Origin: RUG13615 sp040307715
Lineage (GTDB): Bacteria; Bacillota; Clostridia; Peptostreptococcales; Anaerovoracaceae
Length of the DNA stretch: 19,017 nucleotides
NCBI GenBank assembly: GCA_040307715.1
Contig: JAWRJC010000128.1
Coordinates: 1 to 19,017, forward strand
Direction of reading: 5' to 3'
Shown here: one piece after another, positions 7,141-13,735 of the stretch
Layout: every line of letters starts with the position of its first letter
How positions within the stretch are numbered: the stretch's first letter is position 1
Translations under genes and position numbers: made by a program
Notes under the pieces: generated by a model
Told to the model about the DNA's origin: nothing
The model's input: the letters and a program-made list of their open reading frames with translations, nothing else
Databases searched by the model: none

Positions 7141-9939
7141 TCAACCTTGCTCCGCCAGCGCGTCGCGGATCGCTTCTTCGATCGCTGCCAGTTCATGCAG
7201 GAATTCCCGCGAAGAAGTGCGCAGAGCGCCGTGGCCGAGTGTCAGCGTCTGGATCAGTCCGTCGGATGTCACGACACGCATCCTCTCACTTTTGCCCAGT
7301 TCGTAAACCATGCGCTCGATGAAAACGTCGGCGGTCTCTCCTTCCTTCGTGTACACCACGTCCACCCCGTGGACATCCTCTCTGGAGCCGGGGCCGGGCA
7401 CGCGTTTGTAGGCATCGAAGACCAGCGTCACCGTGCTGCCTGTAAAGCCCGCGTAGTTGGCAAGAACGTCCTGCAGGCGCGCTCTTGCCACCTCGATGTC
7501 GCTGTCCATCAGTTTCGCCCATTCTTCATTGGCATGCAGCAGGTTGTAACCGTCGATGAGCACATGCTCGGGACCGTCCGGGATCTTCGTGTGTTTCTTT
7601 TTCGGAGAATCGCCCTGCCCCTTCTTCGGTCCGTTCGCCCCGGCCGCCTTTTGCCGGCGCTCCATCATCCGCTGCTTCTCTTTGCCGGCTTTGCCCGGAG
7701 AAGTCAGCGGATTGGTCCGGATCGGACCGTACGTACGCTCGAAGATCGCCATGAGTTCCGCGTCGCTCGCCGCGCTGTCCACAAAGGCCGCCGCACGGTC
7801 TTTCAGGCTGCCGTCCGGTTGACCGTCTGTGCTGTCTGTTTCTTCTCCGTCCGTGCCGCGCTTTTTCAGCGTCAGCGGCAGGTGCATCTTCTGCTCGACC
7901 TGATCCCACGGCACGATATCCGAGCCGTCGTGACTGACGAACACAGAATCAGCCGGATCGTTCACGTCGCGTTCCGCGTCATATCCGGTCTCTTCGATGA
8001 CCTCCTCCGCGTCCTTGCAGGGGCCGTACCCGTCCAGCTGGCAGCTGAGCCGGCCGCGGCCGCCTGTATAGTTCATCACCTCAAGGGCGTAGTCCTTCAT
8101 CTTCGCCGCCGGCGCGCGTCCCGTCAGGACCGCTGCGTCGCCGGTCTGTGCCGGTCCCTCCATTGTGCCGTCCATCCGCTGGATGTCCGTCATCGCTCGG
8201 CCTACTTTGTCCGCAGGCACCTCTAAAGTATAAGCAAAGAAAGGCTCCAAAAGGACACTTTTTGCTTTCATCAGACCCTGCCGAAGCGCGCGAAAGGTCG
8301 CCTGCCTGAAGTCGCCGCCCTCGGTGTGCTTTTTGTGAGCGCGCCCTGCTGCCAGGGTGATCTTCATATCGGTGAGCGGCGCGTTGGTCAAAACGCCGCG
8401 CAGTTCCCGTTCCGCGAGGTGCGAGAGGATCAGCCGCTGCCAGTTGCGGTCGAGCACATCCTCGCTCACGCAGGTGTCGAAGATGAGCCCGCTGCCCGGC
8501 TCTCCGGGCTCCAGAATGAGATGCACCTCCGCATAGTGGCGCAGCGGCTCGAAATGCCCGACGCCTTCGACCGTATCCGCGATGGTCTCCCGGTAGACGA
8601 TGCGGCCGCTGTCAAAGGTCAGCGGATAGCCGAACCTGTCTTCCGCCAGCCGTTCGAGGACCTCCATCTGCACCTGCCCCATGAGGCGCACGGTGATCTC
8701 TCCCGTCCCCTTGTCCAAAGAAACGCTCAGTTTCGGGTCTTCCTCGGCGAGCTGCGCCAGGTCCTCATAGACGAGCCGCGGCTCTTTCCCCGCCGGGAGC
8801 ACCGCCCGGTAGGACAGGAACGGTTCCAAAACCTCCTCGTCCCCGTCTGCCTCGGCGCCAAGCCCCATCCCGGGCCGGGTGTCCGCAAGTCCGGTGAACG
8901 CACAGACCATGCCGGCCTCTGCCGCCTGCACAGCTGTAAACTTCGCGCCGGAATACAGGCGGATCTGGTCCGCCTTGCCGGCGCATGTCCGGTCTTTGGC
9001 GGCATCTGCCGCGGCGCAATACACTTCATCTTTGACTTTGATCTGTCCGCCGGTGATCCGCACGAAGGTCAGCCGGTCCCCGTTCGGATCGCGGGCGATC
9101 TTGAAGACGCGGGCGCCGAACGGCGCGTTTGCCGCCTCTGCAGGCACCGCGGAAGTGCCGTATACGGTCAGCCCGTTCAGGAGCGCGTCCACGCCGTCGT
9201 TTTTCAGCGCGGCGCCGAAATAGCACGGAAAGATCTCCCTGTCCGCGACGGCGGAGGCAATATCCGCGTCGGTCAGGGTGCCGTTTTCGAGCAGGCGCTC
9301 CGTCAGCGATTCACTCGCGAGGGTGAGCGCGTCGAAGAGCGATTCCTCGTCGGCAGGCTGTGCCGCGCCGCCGGTGTCCTGTGCATACGAAACCGTGCCG
9401 CGCCAGCCGTTCAGACTGCTGCCGGGCATGGCAACGAGCCCCGGACCGAGCCGGGACGACAGCAGCGCCAGGATCTCCTCGCGGCTCCGGATCGCGAGAT
9501 CCATCTTGTTGATAAACAGGAACGTCGGGATGCGGTACCGGCGCAGGAGTTTCCAGAGCGTTTCCGTATGGCTCTGGATGCCGTCCGCCGCGCTGATGAC
9601 AAGCACCGCAAGATCGAGTACCGGGAGCGTCCGCTCGGTCTCCGCCGAAAAGTCCACATGCCCGGGCGTATCGAGGAGGGTGATGTCCGCTCCTTCCCAG
9701 GCCAGCTTCGCTTGTTTGGAGAAGATCGTGATGCCGCGTTCGCGTTCGAGCGTTTCCCCGTCGAGGAAACTGTCGCCGTGATCCACGCGGCCGAGTTTGC
9801 GCAGCGCCCCGGCCGTATAGAGCATCGCCTCGGAGAGCGTGGTCTTGCCGGCATCGACGTGCGCCAGCAAGCCCACCGTCAGCCGTTTATTGGTATTGTC
9901 CGCGCAGGCTCCTGTCAATGGACCGTTCCCTCCTGCCAT
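7141..9939 (-). CDS. Tet(M)-like ribosomal GTPase fused to a C-terminal YacP/Rae1-type NYN nuclease domain
   Basis: 932 aa, about 290 longer than Tet(M)/Tet(O). Residues 20-690 follow the EF-G-like ribosomal protection family. G1 is AHVDAGKTT (26-34), G2 RGIT (68-71), G3 DTPGH (90-94), G4 NKMD (144-147). Domains II-V continue to about 640, including an HFEPLRHYAEV segment. A charged linker (690-790, rich in K/R/G) joins a NYN (PIN-like) domain at 791-932: DGYNLL (796-801), VFDAY (840-844), YTKEGETADVFIERM (863-877), VTSDG (890-894), HGALRTSSREFL. This closely follows YacP, the endoribonuclease Rae1, and keeps its acidic residues. Tet(M) removes tetracycline from the A site; Rae1 cuts mRNA in the A site. 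The joint function is inference, and resistance should not be assumed. The start is uncertain: ATG at 9939 has a poor SD, whereas TTG at 9918 has AGGAGGG 10 nt upstream and overlaps the Nudix stop. Confidence 0.93.
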   Translation of the reverse strand: MAGGNGPLTGACADNTNKRLTVGLLAHVDAGKTTLSEAMLYTAGALRKLGRVDHGDSFLDGETLERERGITIFSKQAKLAWEGADITLLDTPGHVDFSAETERTLPVLDLAVLVISAADGIQSHTETLWKLLRRYRIPTFLFINKMDLAIRSREEILALLSSRLGPGLVAMPGSSLNGWRGTVSYAQDTGGAAQPADEESLFDALTLASESLTERLLENGTLTDADIASAVADREIFPCYFGAALKNDGVDALLNGLTVYGTSAVPAEAANAPFGARVFKIARDPNGDRLTFVRITGGQIKVKDEVYCAAADAAKDRTCAGKADQIRLYSGAKFTAVQAAEAGMVCAFTGLADTRPGMGLGAEADGDEEVLEPFLSYRAVLPAGKEPRLVYEDLAQLAEEDPKLSVSLDKGTGEITVRLMGQVQMEVLERLAEDRFGYPLTFDSGRIVYRETIADTVEGVGHFEPLRHYAEVHLILEPGEPGSGLIFDTCVSEDVLDRNWQRLILSHLAERELRGVLTNAPLTDMKITLAAGRAHKKHTEGGDFRQATFRALRQGLMKAKSVLLEPFFAYTLEVPADKVGRAMTDIQRMDGTMEGPAQTGDAAVLTGRAPAAKMKDYALEVMNYTGGRGRLSCQLDGYGPCKDAEEVIEETGYDAERDVNDPADSVFVSHDGSDIVPWDQVEQKMHLPLTLKKRGTDGEETDSTDGQPDGSLKDRAAAFVDSAASDAELMAIFERTYGPIRTNPLTSPGKAGKEKQRMMERRQKAAGANGPKKGQGDSPKKKHTKIPDGPEHVLIDGYNLLHANEEWAKLMDSDIEVARARLQDVLANYAGFTGSTVTLVFDAYKRVPGPGSREDVHGVDVVYTKEGETADVFIERMVYELGKSERMRVVTSDGLIQTLTLGHGALRTSSREFLHELAAIEEAIRDALAEQG

Positions 9940-10496
9940 CCGGTCAGGATGTCCCTGCCGTCCAGCACTGCTCCCTTCAGTGTGTCTCCCTCATACCGCA
10001 GCTGCAGCGAGAAGATAGGTGCGTCCTCCGCCAGAAGGCGCAGGAAGACCCGGTCCCCCTCCCACAGATCGAGCGTGCCGATCTCGCTCTTGGGGATCCA
10101 TTTGAGGACGCCCTCGCTGCACATCGGCGGCACGGGGAGCCCTGCCGGCTGCATTGCCCGCAGTGCGTCAGCCGTTCTGTCCGCATCCGCGGTCTCTTCT
10201 CCGTAGGTCATGCCGTCCGCTGTGCGGAAGGCATCCGCCGTGTAGAGGAACATATACTCCGTCTCATAGCCGGTCTGCTCGAAGCGGATGATCCCGCGAA
10301 ACCGCTGCGAGAGCAGTTCCAGACCGGTCTCTTCGCGCACTTCGCGCAGAAGGCAGGCCTCCGGGGTCTCCCCCTCGAGGAACTTGCCGCCCACGCCGAT
10401 CCACTTGCCTTCGTTGACGTCGTGTTTCTTCTTGATGCGGTGCAGCATCAGGTAGTGATCATTATATTCAATGTAACAAAGCGTTGTTGAAAACAT
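9915..10496 (-). CDS. Nudix hydrolase (MutT-like nucleotide diphosphatase)
   Basis: 193 aa. The Nudix box (G-x5-E-x7-REVREE-x-GL) is intact at residues 37-59, starting GKFLEGE and ending REVREETGL, so the Mg2+-binding glutamates are present. The N-terminus (STTLCYIEYNDHYLMLHRIKKKHDVNEGKWIGVGGK) resembles 8-oxo-dGTP diphosphatase-like Nudix proteins. That substrate is a family-level guess; other nucleoside diphosphate derivatives are possible. The protein is some 40 residues longer than the shortest MutT enzymes, with an extra C-terminal segment about 90-193. It sits 30 nt after the ferredoxin-nitroreductase gene. Its stop TGA (9917-9915) overlaps a possible TTG start of the GTPase-NYN gene, which suggests translational coupling. 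Its own SD is weak (AAGAG). Confidence 0.93.
   Translation of the reverse strand: MFSTTLCYIEYNDHYLMLHRIKKKHDVNEGKWIGVGGKFLEGETPEACLLREVREETGLELLSQRFRGIIRFEQTGYETEYMFLYTADAFRTADGMTYGEETADADRTADALRAMQPAGLPVPPMCSEGVLKWIPKSEIGTLDLWEGDRVFLRLLAEDAPIFSLQLRYEGDTLKGAVLDGRDILTGWQEGTVH
9929..9935 (-). promoter_or_regulatory. RBS inside the Nudix 3' end that argues for a TTG start of the GTPase-NYN gene
   Basis: AGGAGGG on the minus strand lies 10 nt before TTG at 9918-9916. It lies after, not before, the ATG at 9939. The TTG overlaps the Nudix stop codon by two bases. This favours a GTPase-NYN protein starting at residue 8 of the long form (925 aa). Confidence 0.6.
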
Positions 10497-10526
10497 GTTT
10501 TTCTCTTTTCTGTCATTCGCGCTGCG

Positions 10527-11336
10527 TCACAGCCAGGTGACTTTCGCCGGTTCGCGCCGCACAGTCCTGCGGTAGCGGATATCCGGCTTGCCGAGTACGA
10601 GCGTGGCGACCGCCTGCCGCGAATCATCGATGCCCAGTTTTTCCCGCAGCGCCGGTGTCGCATTGGCAACGTCGCAGAAAAATCCGCTGAACAGCACCCC
10701 GAGCCCGCAGGCCTCCGCCATGAGCGCCATGTTCTCCGCCGCCAGACAGCCGTCCGTCTTGGACGGGGAGAGCACCGTGATCGCCAGCGGCGCGCCGAAG
10801 AAGAAAAAGTGTTCCGAGATCTTCGTCCTGCCGAGCGCGTTCGTGCCGCCGCCCTCTTCATCGGCGCCGAGGATCTGCCGCAGTGACGCGACCGCGATCT
10901 TTTCGAACACCGGAAGCTGCTCCCGGATCACCGCGTAGGACTGCCGCTGGCTGTTTTTGGCGGTCTGGGTCAGGCGGCCCGCTTCGAGGATCTTTTCGAT
11001 GATCTCTTCCGGAACCGGCGCCGGTTTGAAGTGCCGGATCGAGCGCCGTGTGCGGATCGCCTGCAGCAGGATGTCCGGATCCAGCAGGACCGGGCCTTCC
11101 ACATCCTCCGGTTCTTCCGCAAAGCCGGTGAGTGTCACCGCGCCGGCCGGGCAGATTGCCTCGCAGTGCCCGCAGAACAGGCAGTTTTGCGGATCGAATA
11201 CCCGGGCTTTCGGCGCCGTTTCTCCTGCCGCGCCGGCCGGCTGCGCCGCGAGTTCAATGTTCGTCGCCGGGCAGTCGGATGCGCAGAGCCCGCAGCCGAT
11301 GCAGAGCGATTCGTCGATATGTACGGAATGTGCCAT
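10527..11336 (-). CDS. Ferredoxin-domain nitroreductase family protein
   Basis: 269 aa from the ATG at 11336. Two [4Fe-4S] clusters are clear: Cys12-15-18-22 (CIGCGLCASDC) and Cys52-55-58-62 (CLFCGHCEAIC). A nitroreductase-like FMN domain follows from about residue 90. It has the phosphate-contact motif RTRRSIRHF (96-103), AKNSQ (126-130) and the helix AAENMALMAEACGLG (199-213). Proteins of this build are common in anaerobes and are thought to pass electrons from ferredoxin through the clusters to FMN. The substrate is unknown (nitro compounds, quinones or another small molecule). I chose ATG 11336 because AAGGAG lies 6 nt upstream; an in-frame ATG at 11357 has no SD. It is second in the apparent ACT-to-GNAT operon. 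Confidence 0.93.
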   Translation of the reverse strand: MAHSVHIDESLCIGCGLCASDCPATNIELAAQPAGAAGETAPKARVFDPQNCLFCGHCEAICPAGAVTLTGFAEEPEDVEGPVLLDPDILLQAIRTRRSIRHFKPAPVPEEIIEKILEAGRLTQTAKNSQRQSYAVIREQLPVFEKIAVASLRQILGADEEGGGTNALGRTKISEHFFFFGAPLAITVLSPSKTDGCLAAENMALMAEACGLGVLFSGFFCDVANATPALREKLGIDDSRQAVATLVLGKPDIRYRRTVRREPAKVTWL

Positions 11337-11342
11337 TTCTTT

Positions 11343-11348
11343 CTCCTT
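11343..11348 (-). promoter_or_regulatory. RBS fixing the nitroreductase start
   Basis: AAGGAG on the minus strand, 6 nt before ATG 11336. It falls inside the longer reading frame that begins at 11357, so the shorter protein is favoured. Confidence 0.75.
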
Positions 11349-11384
11349 ATCAGGCATCCCAACGCCGCGGACGATCTCTCCGCG

Positions 11385-11753
11385 TCAGTCCGTGACGGTG
11401 TACCCTGCGTCCTTCAGGACCGACAGGGCTTTCTCAAAGTTTTCTTTTTTCACGAGGATGTAGTCTGTGTTGTATGTCGAGACCGCGAAGATCCCGATGG
11501 CCGCGTCCGCAAGCAGGCCGGAGATCTTCGAGAGGATCCCGATCAGTGAAAAGTCGAGCACCCCCTGAATGCGGAACGCTTTCCAGCCGTCGTCCCGCTC
11601 TTCCGTCTGCGCAGGGACCGCGTCCGTCGGCACCACAAGGGAGATCTCTTCATCTGTCCTGCCAATGAAATAAAACCCGCCGGAGAGATCGATCGCCTCT
11701 TCCGATGCCACTTTACACACCGTCAGTTCATGCGGGATCTTTTTCAGTTCCAT
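11385..11753 (-). CDS. ACT domain-containing protein (CASTOR/COG3603-like)
   Basis: 122 aa from ATG 11753. That start has AAGGGG 6 nt upstream; an in-frame ATG at 11777 lacks an SD. The N-terminal half (MELKKIPHELTVCKVAS...GGFYFIGRTDEEISLVVP) and the C-terminal ACT unit (about 63-122: GVLDFSLIGILSKISGLLADAAIGIFAVSTYNTDYILV) together match small stand-alone two-ACT-fold proteins. ACT domains bind amino acids and other small ligands, so a sensory role is likely; the ligand is unknown. There is no catalytic or DNA-binding domain. It is the first gene of the five-gene minus-strand run and lies just after a terminator, so the promoter should be at about 11770-11810. Confidence 0.88.
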   Translation of the reverse strand: MELKKIPHELTVCKVASEEAIDLSGGFYFIGRTDEEISLVVPTDAVPAQTEERDDGWKAFRIQGVLDFSLIGILSKISGLLADAAIGIFAVSTYNTDYILVKKENFEKALSVLKDAGYTVTD

Positions 11754-11787
11754 GCCGTTCCCCTTTCTCTGCCGCAAGTGTCACTGC

Positions 11788-11798
11788 ACTATTAGTGT
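11788..11798. promoter_or_regulatory. Small palindrome upstream of the ACT gene
   Basis: CACTATTAGTG is a perfect 11-bp palindrome with a single central base. It lies between the VanZ-like gene's terminator and the ACT start codon. The minus-strand TACACT overlapping it (11799-11794) could serve as a -10, but no good -35 is seen. Tentative. Confidence 0.25.
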
Positions 11799-11800
11799 AC

Positions 11801-11835
11801 TAAAAAAAGAAGGGCGATTCTATATGGAATCGCCC
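11801..11835 (-). terminator. Intrinsic terminator after the VanZ-like gene
   Basis: The 9-bp arms GGGCGATTC (11812-11820) and GAATCGCCC (11827-11835) have a 6-nt loop. On the minus strand they are followed by TTCTTTTTTTA. It begins about 57 nt past the VanZ-like stop and separates that gene from the ACT-led operon. Confidence 0.9.
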
Positions 11836-11891
11836 GAAGAGCACTTTCCGGACCGCCGGCAGCCATTCTGCCGGCATCGTATCCGCGCTTC

Positions 11892-12278
11892 CTAATGCCG
11901 GCCGGCGACCGCGCGCCAGATCGCCCGGATCCCGGCAAAGACCACGAAAACTGCGAGAAAACCCGCGATCCCGGCAACTACGTCGTCCAGATCGACACTT
12001 CCTGTTCCGGACACGCCCTGTCCGATCTCGATGCCGAAGGTCAGCACCACCATCAGCGTGAAAACATAGATCCATGTAATAACGATGGTATGGTCTGTTT
12101 CCGCCAGTTTGCTGAAGAGCGGATGGATGACCAGAAGCAGCGCAAGACCGACCACGCCCATCACGATAAAGTGCAGCCATTTATCTGTCAGGAAAAGGCC
12201 ATAGCTGTCGTTGAGCGACATGAACCAATCATGAAGGGCCGCCATTTTCCATACGAGGAAATATAAAAACTCTGTCAT
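11892..12278 (-). CDS. VanZ-like small membrane protein
   Basis: 128 aa from ATG 12278, chosen because AGGGAG lies 5 nt upstream; an in-frame ATG at 12338 has no SD. Hydrophobic segments lie at about 35-55, 65-82 and 101-119. The family signature is the pattern DKWLHFIVMGVVGLALLL near the first segment and EIGQ...SVDLDDVVAGIAGFL (84-107). This matches the usual VanZ E-x-x-Q and S-x-x-D-x-x-x-N-x-x-G layout, with A102 where Asn is often seen. VanZ gives low-level teicoplanin resistance in enterococci, but most chromosomal relatives have no known role, so resistance is not claimed. It sits 86 nt after the ZIP transporter gene and has its own terminator. Confidence 0.78.
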   Translation of the reverse strand: MTEFLYFLVWKMAALHDWFMSLNDSYGLFLTDKWLHFIVMGVVGLALLLVIHPLFSKLAETDHTIVITWIYVFTLMVVLTFGIEIGQGVSGTGSVDLDDVVAGIAGFLAVFVVFAGIRAIWRAVAGRH

Positions 12279-12324
12279 ACTATCTCCCTGATGCGGATGC
12301 TCCGCCAAATCCTTTGCAAATACT

Positions 12325-12344
12325 TGTGAATCTTTCACAGTATA
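12325..12344 (-). promoter_or_regulatory. Candidate promoter -10 and inverted repeat upstream of the VanZ-like gene
   Basis: On the minus strand TATACT (12344-12339) is followed by an inverted repeat, TGTGAA-TCT-TTCACA on the plus strand (12325-12339). The -35 is poor. The 9-mer TATACTGTG also occurs in the ZIP promoter, again followed by a palindrome. A regulated start between the two genes is possible; readthrough from ZIP is equally possible. Confidence 0.35.
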
Positions 12345-12364
12345 TCACAATACCGCCGTGTTCT

Positions 12365-13156
12365 TCAGCCAAGCGTCACATCCAGCGCCATCATCACCGT
12401 GAAACCTGCCGCGAAAAAGACCGTACCCGCATTGGAATGCGCGCCTTCCGTCATCTCCGGGATCAGTTCTTCCACCACGACGTAGAGCATCGCGCCGGCG
12501 GCAAAGCTCAGCAGATACGGCAGCGCCGGCACAGCCAGCCCCGCCGCGAGGATCGTCAGCAGCGCCCCTGCCGGCTCAACAGCACCTGACAGTGTCCCCA
12601 GCGCGAACGCGCGGCCCTTGCCCGCTCCCTCCGCGTGCAGCGGCATGGAAATGATCGCGCCTTCAGGGAAGTTCTGGATCGCGATGCCGAGCGCCAGAGC
12701 AAGCGCCGCCCCGGCCGTGATCCCCATGTCCCCGGCCAGCCAGCCCGCATAGACGACTCCGACCGCCATCCCTTCAGGGAAGTTGTGGAGCGTGACCGCA
12801 AGCACGAGCATGGTCGTGCGCTTCATATGCGCGCGGGCGCCCTTCGCCCCTTCCAGTTCGTTGCTCGCGAAATGCAGGTGCGGAACGACGCTGTCCAGAA
12901 ACAGCAGGAACAGCACGCCCGCCCAGAACCCCGCAGCCGCCGGCACGAATGCCCACCGGCCCATTGATGCTGCCTTTTCCATCGACGGGATCAAAAGACT
13001 CCAGACGGATGCCGCCACCATGACGCCGGCCGCAAATCCGGCCAGGATGCGCTGCGTGGTCTGCCGCAGCTGCCCTTTCATAAAGCAGACACAGGCCGCT
13101 CCGAGCGCCGTGCCCGCAAAGGGGATCAGGATCCCCTGCCATACTTGCCAATTCAT
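12365..13156 (-). CDS. ZIP family divalent metal transporter
   Basis: 263 aa with about eight hydrophobic segments, the usual ZIP length in bacteria. The two metal-site helices are clear: HNFPEGMAVG (124-133) and QNFPEGAIIS (161-170). The later helix carries EELIPE (229-234). By analogy with the BbZIP structure, H124, N125, E128, Q161, N162, E165 and a glutamate of the EELIPE helix would form the two-metal site. A His-containing stretch (VPHLHF, 91-96) precedes a short hydrophilic loop. It should move Zn2+ or another divalent cation into the cytosol across the plasma membrane; the metal cannot be read from sequence. RBS GAGGG is about 7 nt upstream. Its promoter carries a perfect palindrome, which suggests metal-responsive repression. 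Confidence 0.93.
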   Translation of the reverse strand: MNWQVWQGILIPFAGTALGAACVCFMKGQLRQTTQRILAGFAAGVMVAASVWSLLIPSMEKAASMGRWAFVPAAAGFWAGVLFLLFLDSVVPHLHFASNELEGAKGARAHMKRTTMLVLAVTLHNFPEGMAVGVVYAGWLAGDMGITAGAALALALGIAIQNFPEGAIISMPLHAEGAGKGRAFALGTLSGAVEPAGALLTILAAGLAVPALPYLLSFAAGAMLYVVVEELIPEMTEGAHSNAGTVFFAAGFTVMMALDVTLG

Positions 13157-13193
13157 ATCTATTCCCTCAGATCAGTTCATCTTCTTTCCTTTA

Positions 13194-13209
13194 GTTAGCA
13201 TATGCTAAC
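13194..13209. promoter_or_regulatory. 16-bp perfect palindromic operator candidate of the ZIP gene
   Basis: GTTAGCATATGCTAAC is a perfect palindrome. It begins 38 bp before the ZIP start codon and lies directly downstream of a -10, where the transcript would begin. The half-sites GTTAG/CTAAC recall DtxR-family operators, but the 6-bp spacing is unlike the classic DtxR box. A metal-responsive repressor is the natural guess; its identity is open. Confidence 0.65.
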
Positions 13210-13212
13210 CAC

Positions 13213-13240
13213 AGTATACCGCAATGATCCAAAAAAGCAA
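13213..13240 (-). promoter_or_regulatory. Promoter of the ZIP transporter gene
   Basis: Minus strand: -35 TTGCTT (13240-13235), 16-bp spacer, -10 TATACT (13218-13213). Both hexamers are close to the sigma-A consensus. The palindrome at 13194-13209 covers the expected start site, an arrangement suited to repression. Confidence 0.6.
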
Positions 13241-13340
13241 CAGCGTACCCAAAGGACCACCTCCGGTGCGTTGCCGGGCTGCTTCCATTCCACCTATTCA
13301 TTCTTCATCACGATCTCTAACCCTTACATCCACTTTTCCT

Positions 13341-13464
13341 CTTTTTTAATACAAATGTGGAGATATTTTCAACGATTCCAAGCCATACCGAGTCAGTTTT
13401 TCGTCTCGAGCATCTTCTATTCTCCAAAACCGTTGAAAAAGTCTCCACATTCACGATAAAAAAG
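13341..13464. repeat. Long imperfect inverted repeat, possibly a small dispersed element
   Basis: The arms 13341-13374 and 13431-13464 are each 34 nt and match without gaps at 27 of 34 positions. The outer block is CTTTTTTA / TAAAAAAG, the middle AATGTGGAGA / TCTCCACATT, the inner TTTTCAACG / CGTTGAAAA. The central 56 nt is not repetitive. No flanking target-site duplication is evident. It may be a MITE-like or other dispersed intergenic repeat, or a large regulatory hairpin. Confidence 0.7.
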
Positions 13465-13517
13465 GGCGAATGTGGCAAAACAGCGCACTTTCTTGCATTT
13501 ATTCCCATTTCGGATCG

Positions 13518-13570
13518 CTGCAGCCCATACTCCCGGATTACTGCAGCCCATACTTCCGGATTGCTGCCGT
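13518..13570. repeat. 23-bp tandem repeat, 2.3 copies
   Basis: Two adjacent 23-bp units (13518-13540 and 13541-13563) differ at two positions. Both start CTGCAGCCCATACT and continue CCGGATT after one variable base. A third, partial copy starts with CTGC at 13564. The bases just before the first unit (CGGATCG) also resemble the unit's end. Function unknown. Confidence 0.8.
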
Positions 13571-13735
13571 CTTCATCTTTTGATGACTGCTTCCGCAAGA
13601 GCGGCCGGACCGAATGTCGCCTGTCGAAGATCATTACTTCCGGAGCCTGTTTGCAGGAATTTGCGATTCCAAAAGAAACGGTTTTTTTGTATCATGTTGC
13701 TGTAAGAAATGTGACAGACTGCAAGGCTGCATGAT

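Larger units (their letters stand above)
13210..13735. other. Divergent intergenic region, structured
   Basis: About 525 bp without a convincing gene lie between the ZIP operator and the ABC exporter start. Besides the ZIP promoter it holds a long imperfect inverted repeat (13341-13464) and a 23-bp tandem repeat (13518-13570). Short open frames of 105 and 125 codons cross it on opposite strands, but they merely translate these repeats. No confident promoter for the exporter was found; a T-rich stretch at 13682-13695 is the most likely area. Confidence 0.6.

Noticed and set aside
7141..9939. Annotation as a tetracycline-resistance gene (tetM/tetO)
   Set aside because: The GTPase half is only family-level similar and the protein carries a nuclease domain absent from known resistance determinants. 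No mobile element is nearby. Resistance cannot be inferred.
8326..10206. 626-codon open frame on the plus strand opposite the GTPase-NYN gene
   Set aside because: GC-rich codon bias leaves the opposite strand open. The product is Arg/Gly/Ala-rich with no domain, while the minus strand encodes clear GTPase motifs.
11892..12278. Glycopeptide-resistance gene vanZ
   Set aside because: Only the general VanZ-fold pattern is present and there are no vanA/H/X/Y genes around it.
13341..13464. Insertion sequence or CRISPR array
   Set aside because: There is no transposase and no target-site duplication, and the repeat is inverted rather than regularly spaced direct repeats. No cas genes are in the window.
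13317..13634. Short hypothetical protein (105 codons, minus strand) in the divergent intergenic region
   Set aside because: Its sequence is just the translation of the inverted and tandem repeats; no SD and no recognisable domain.
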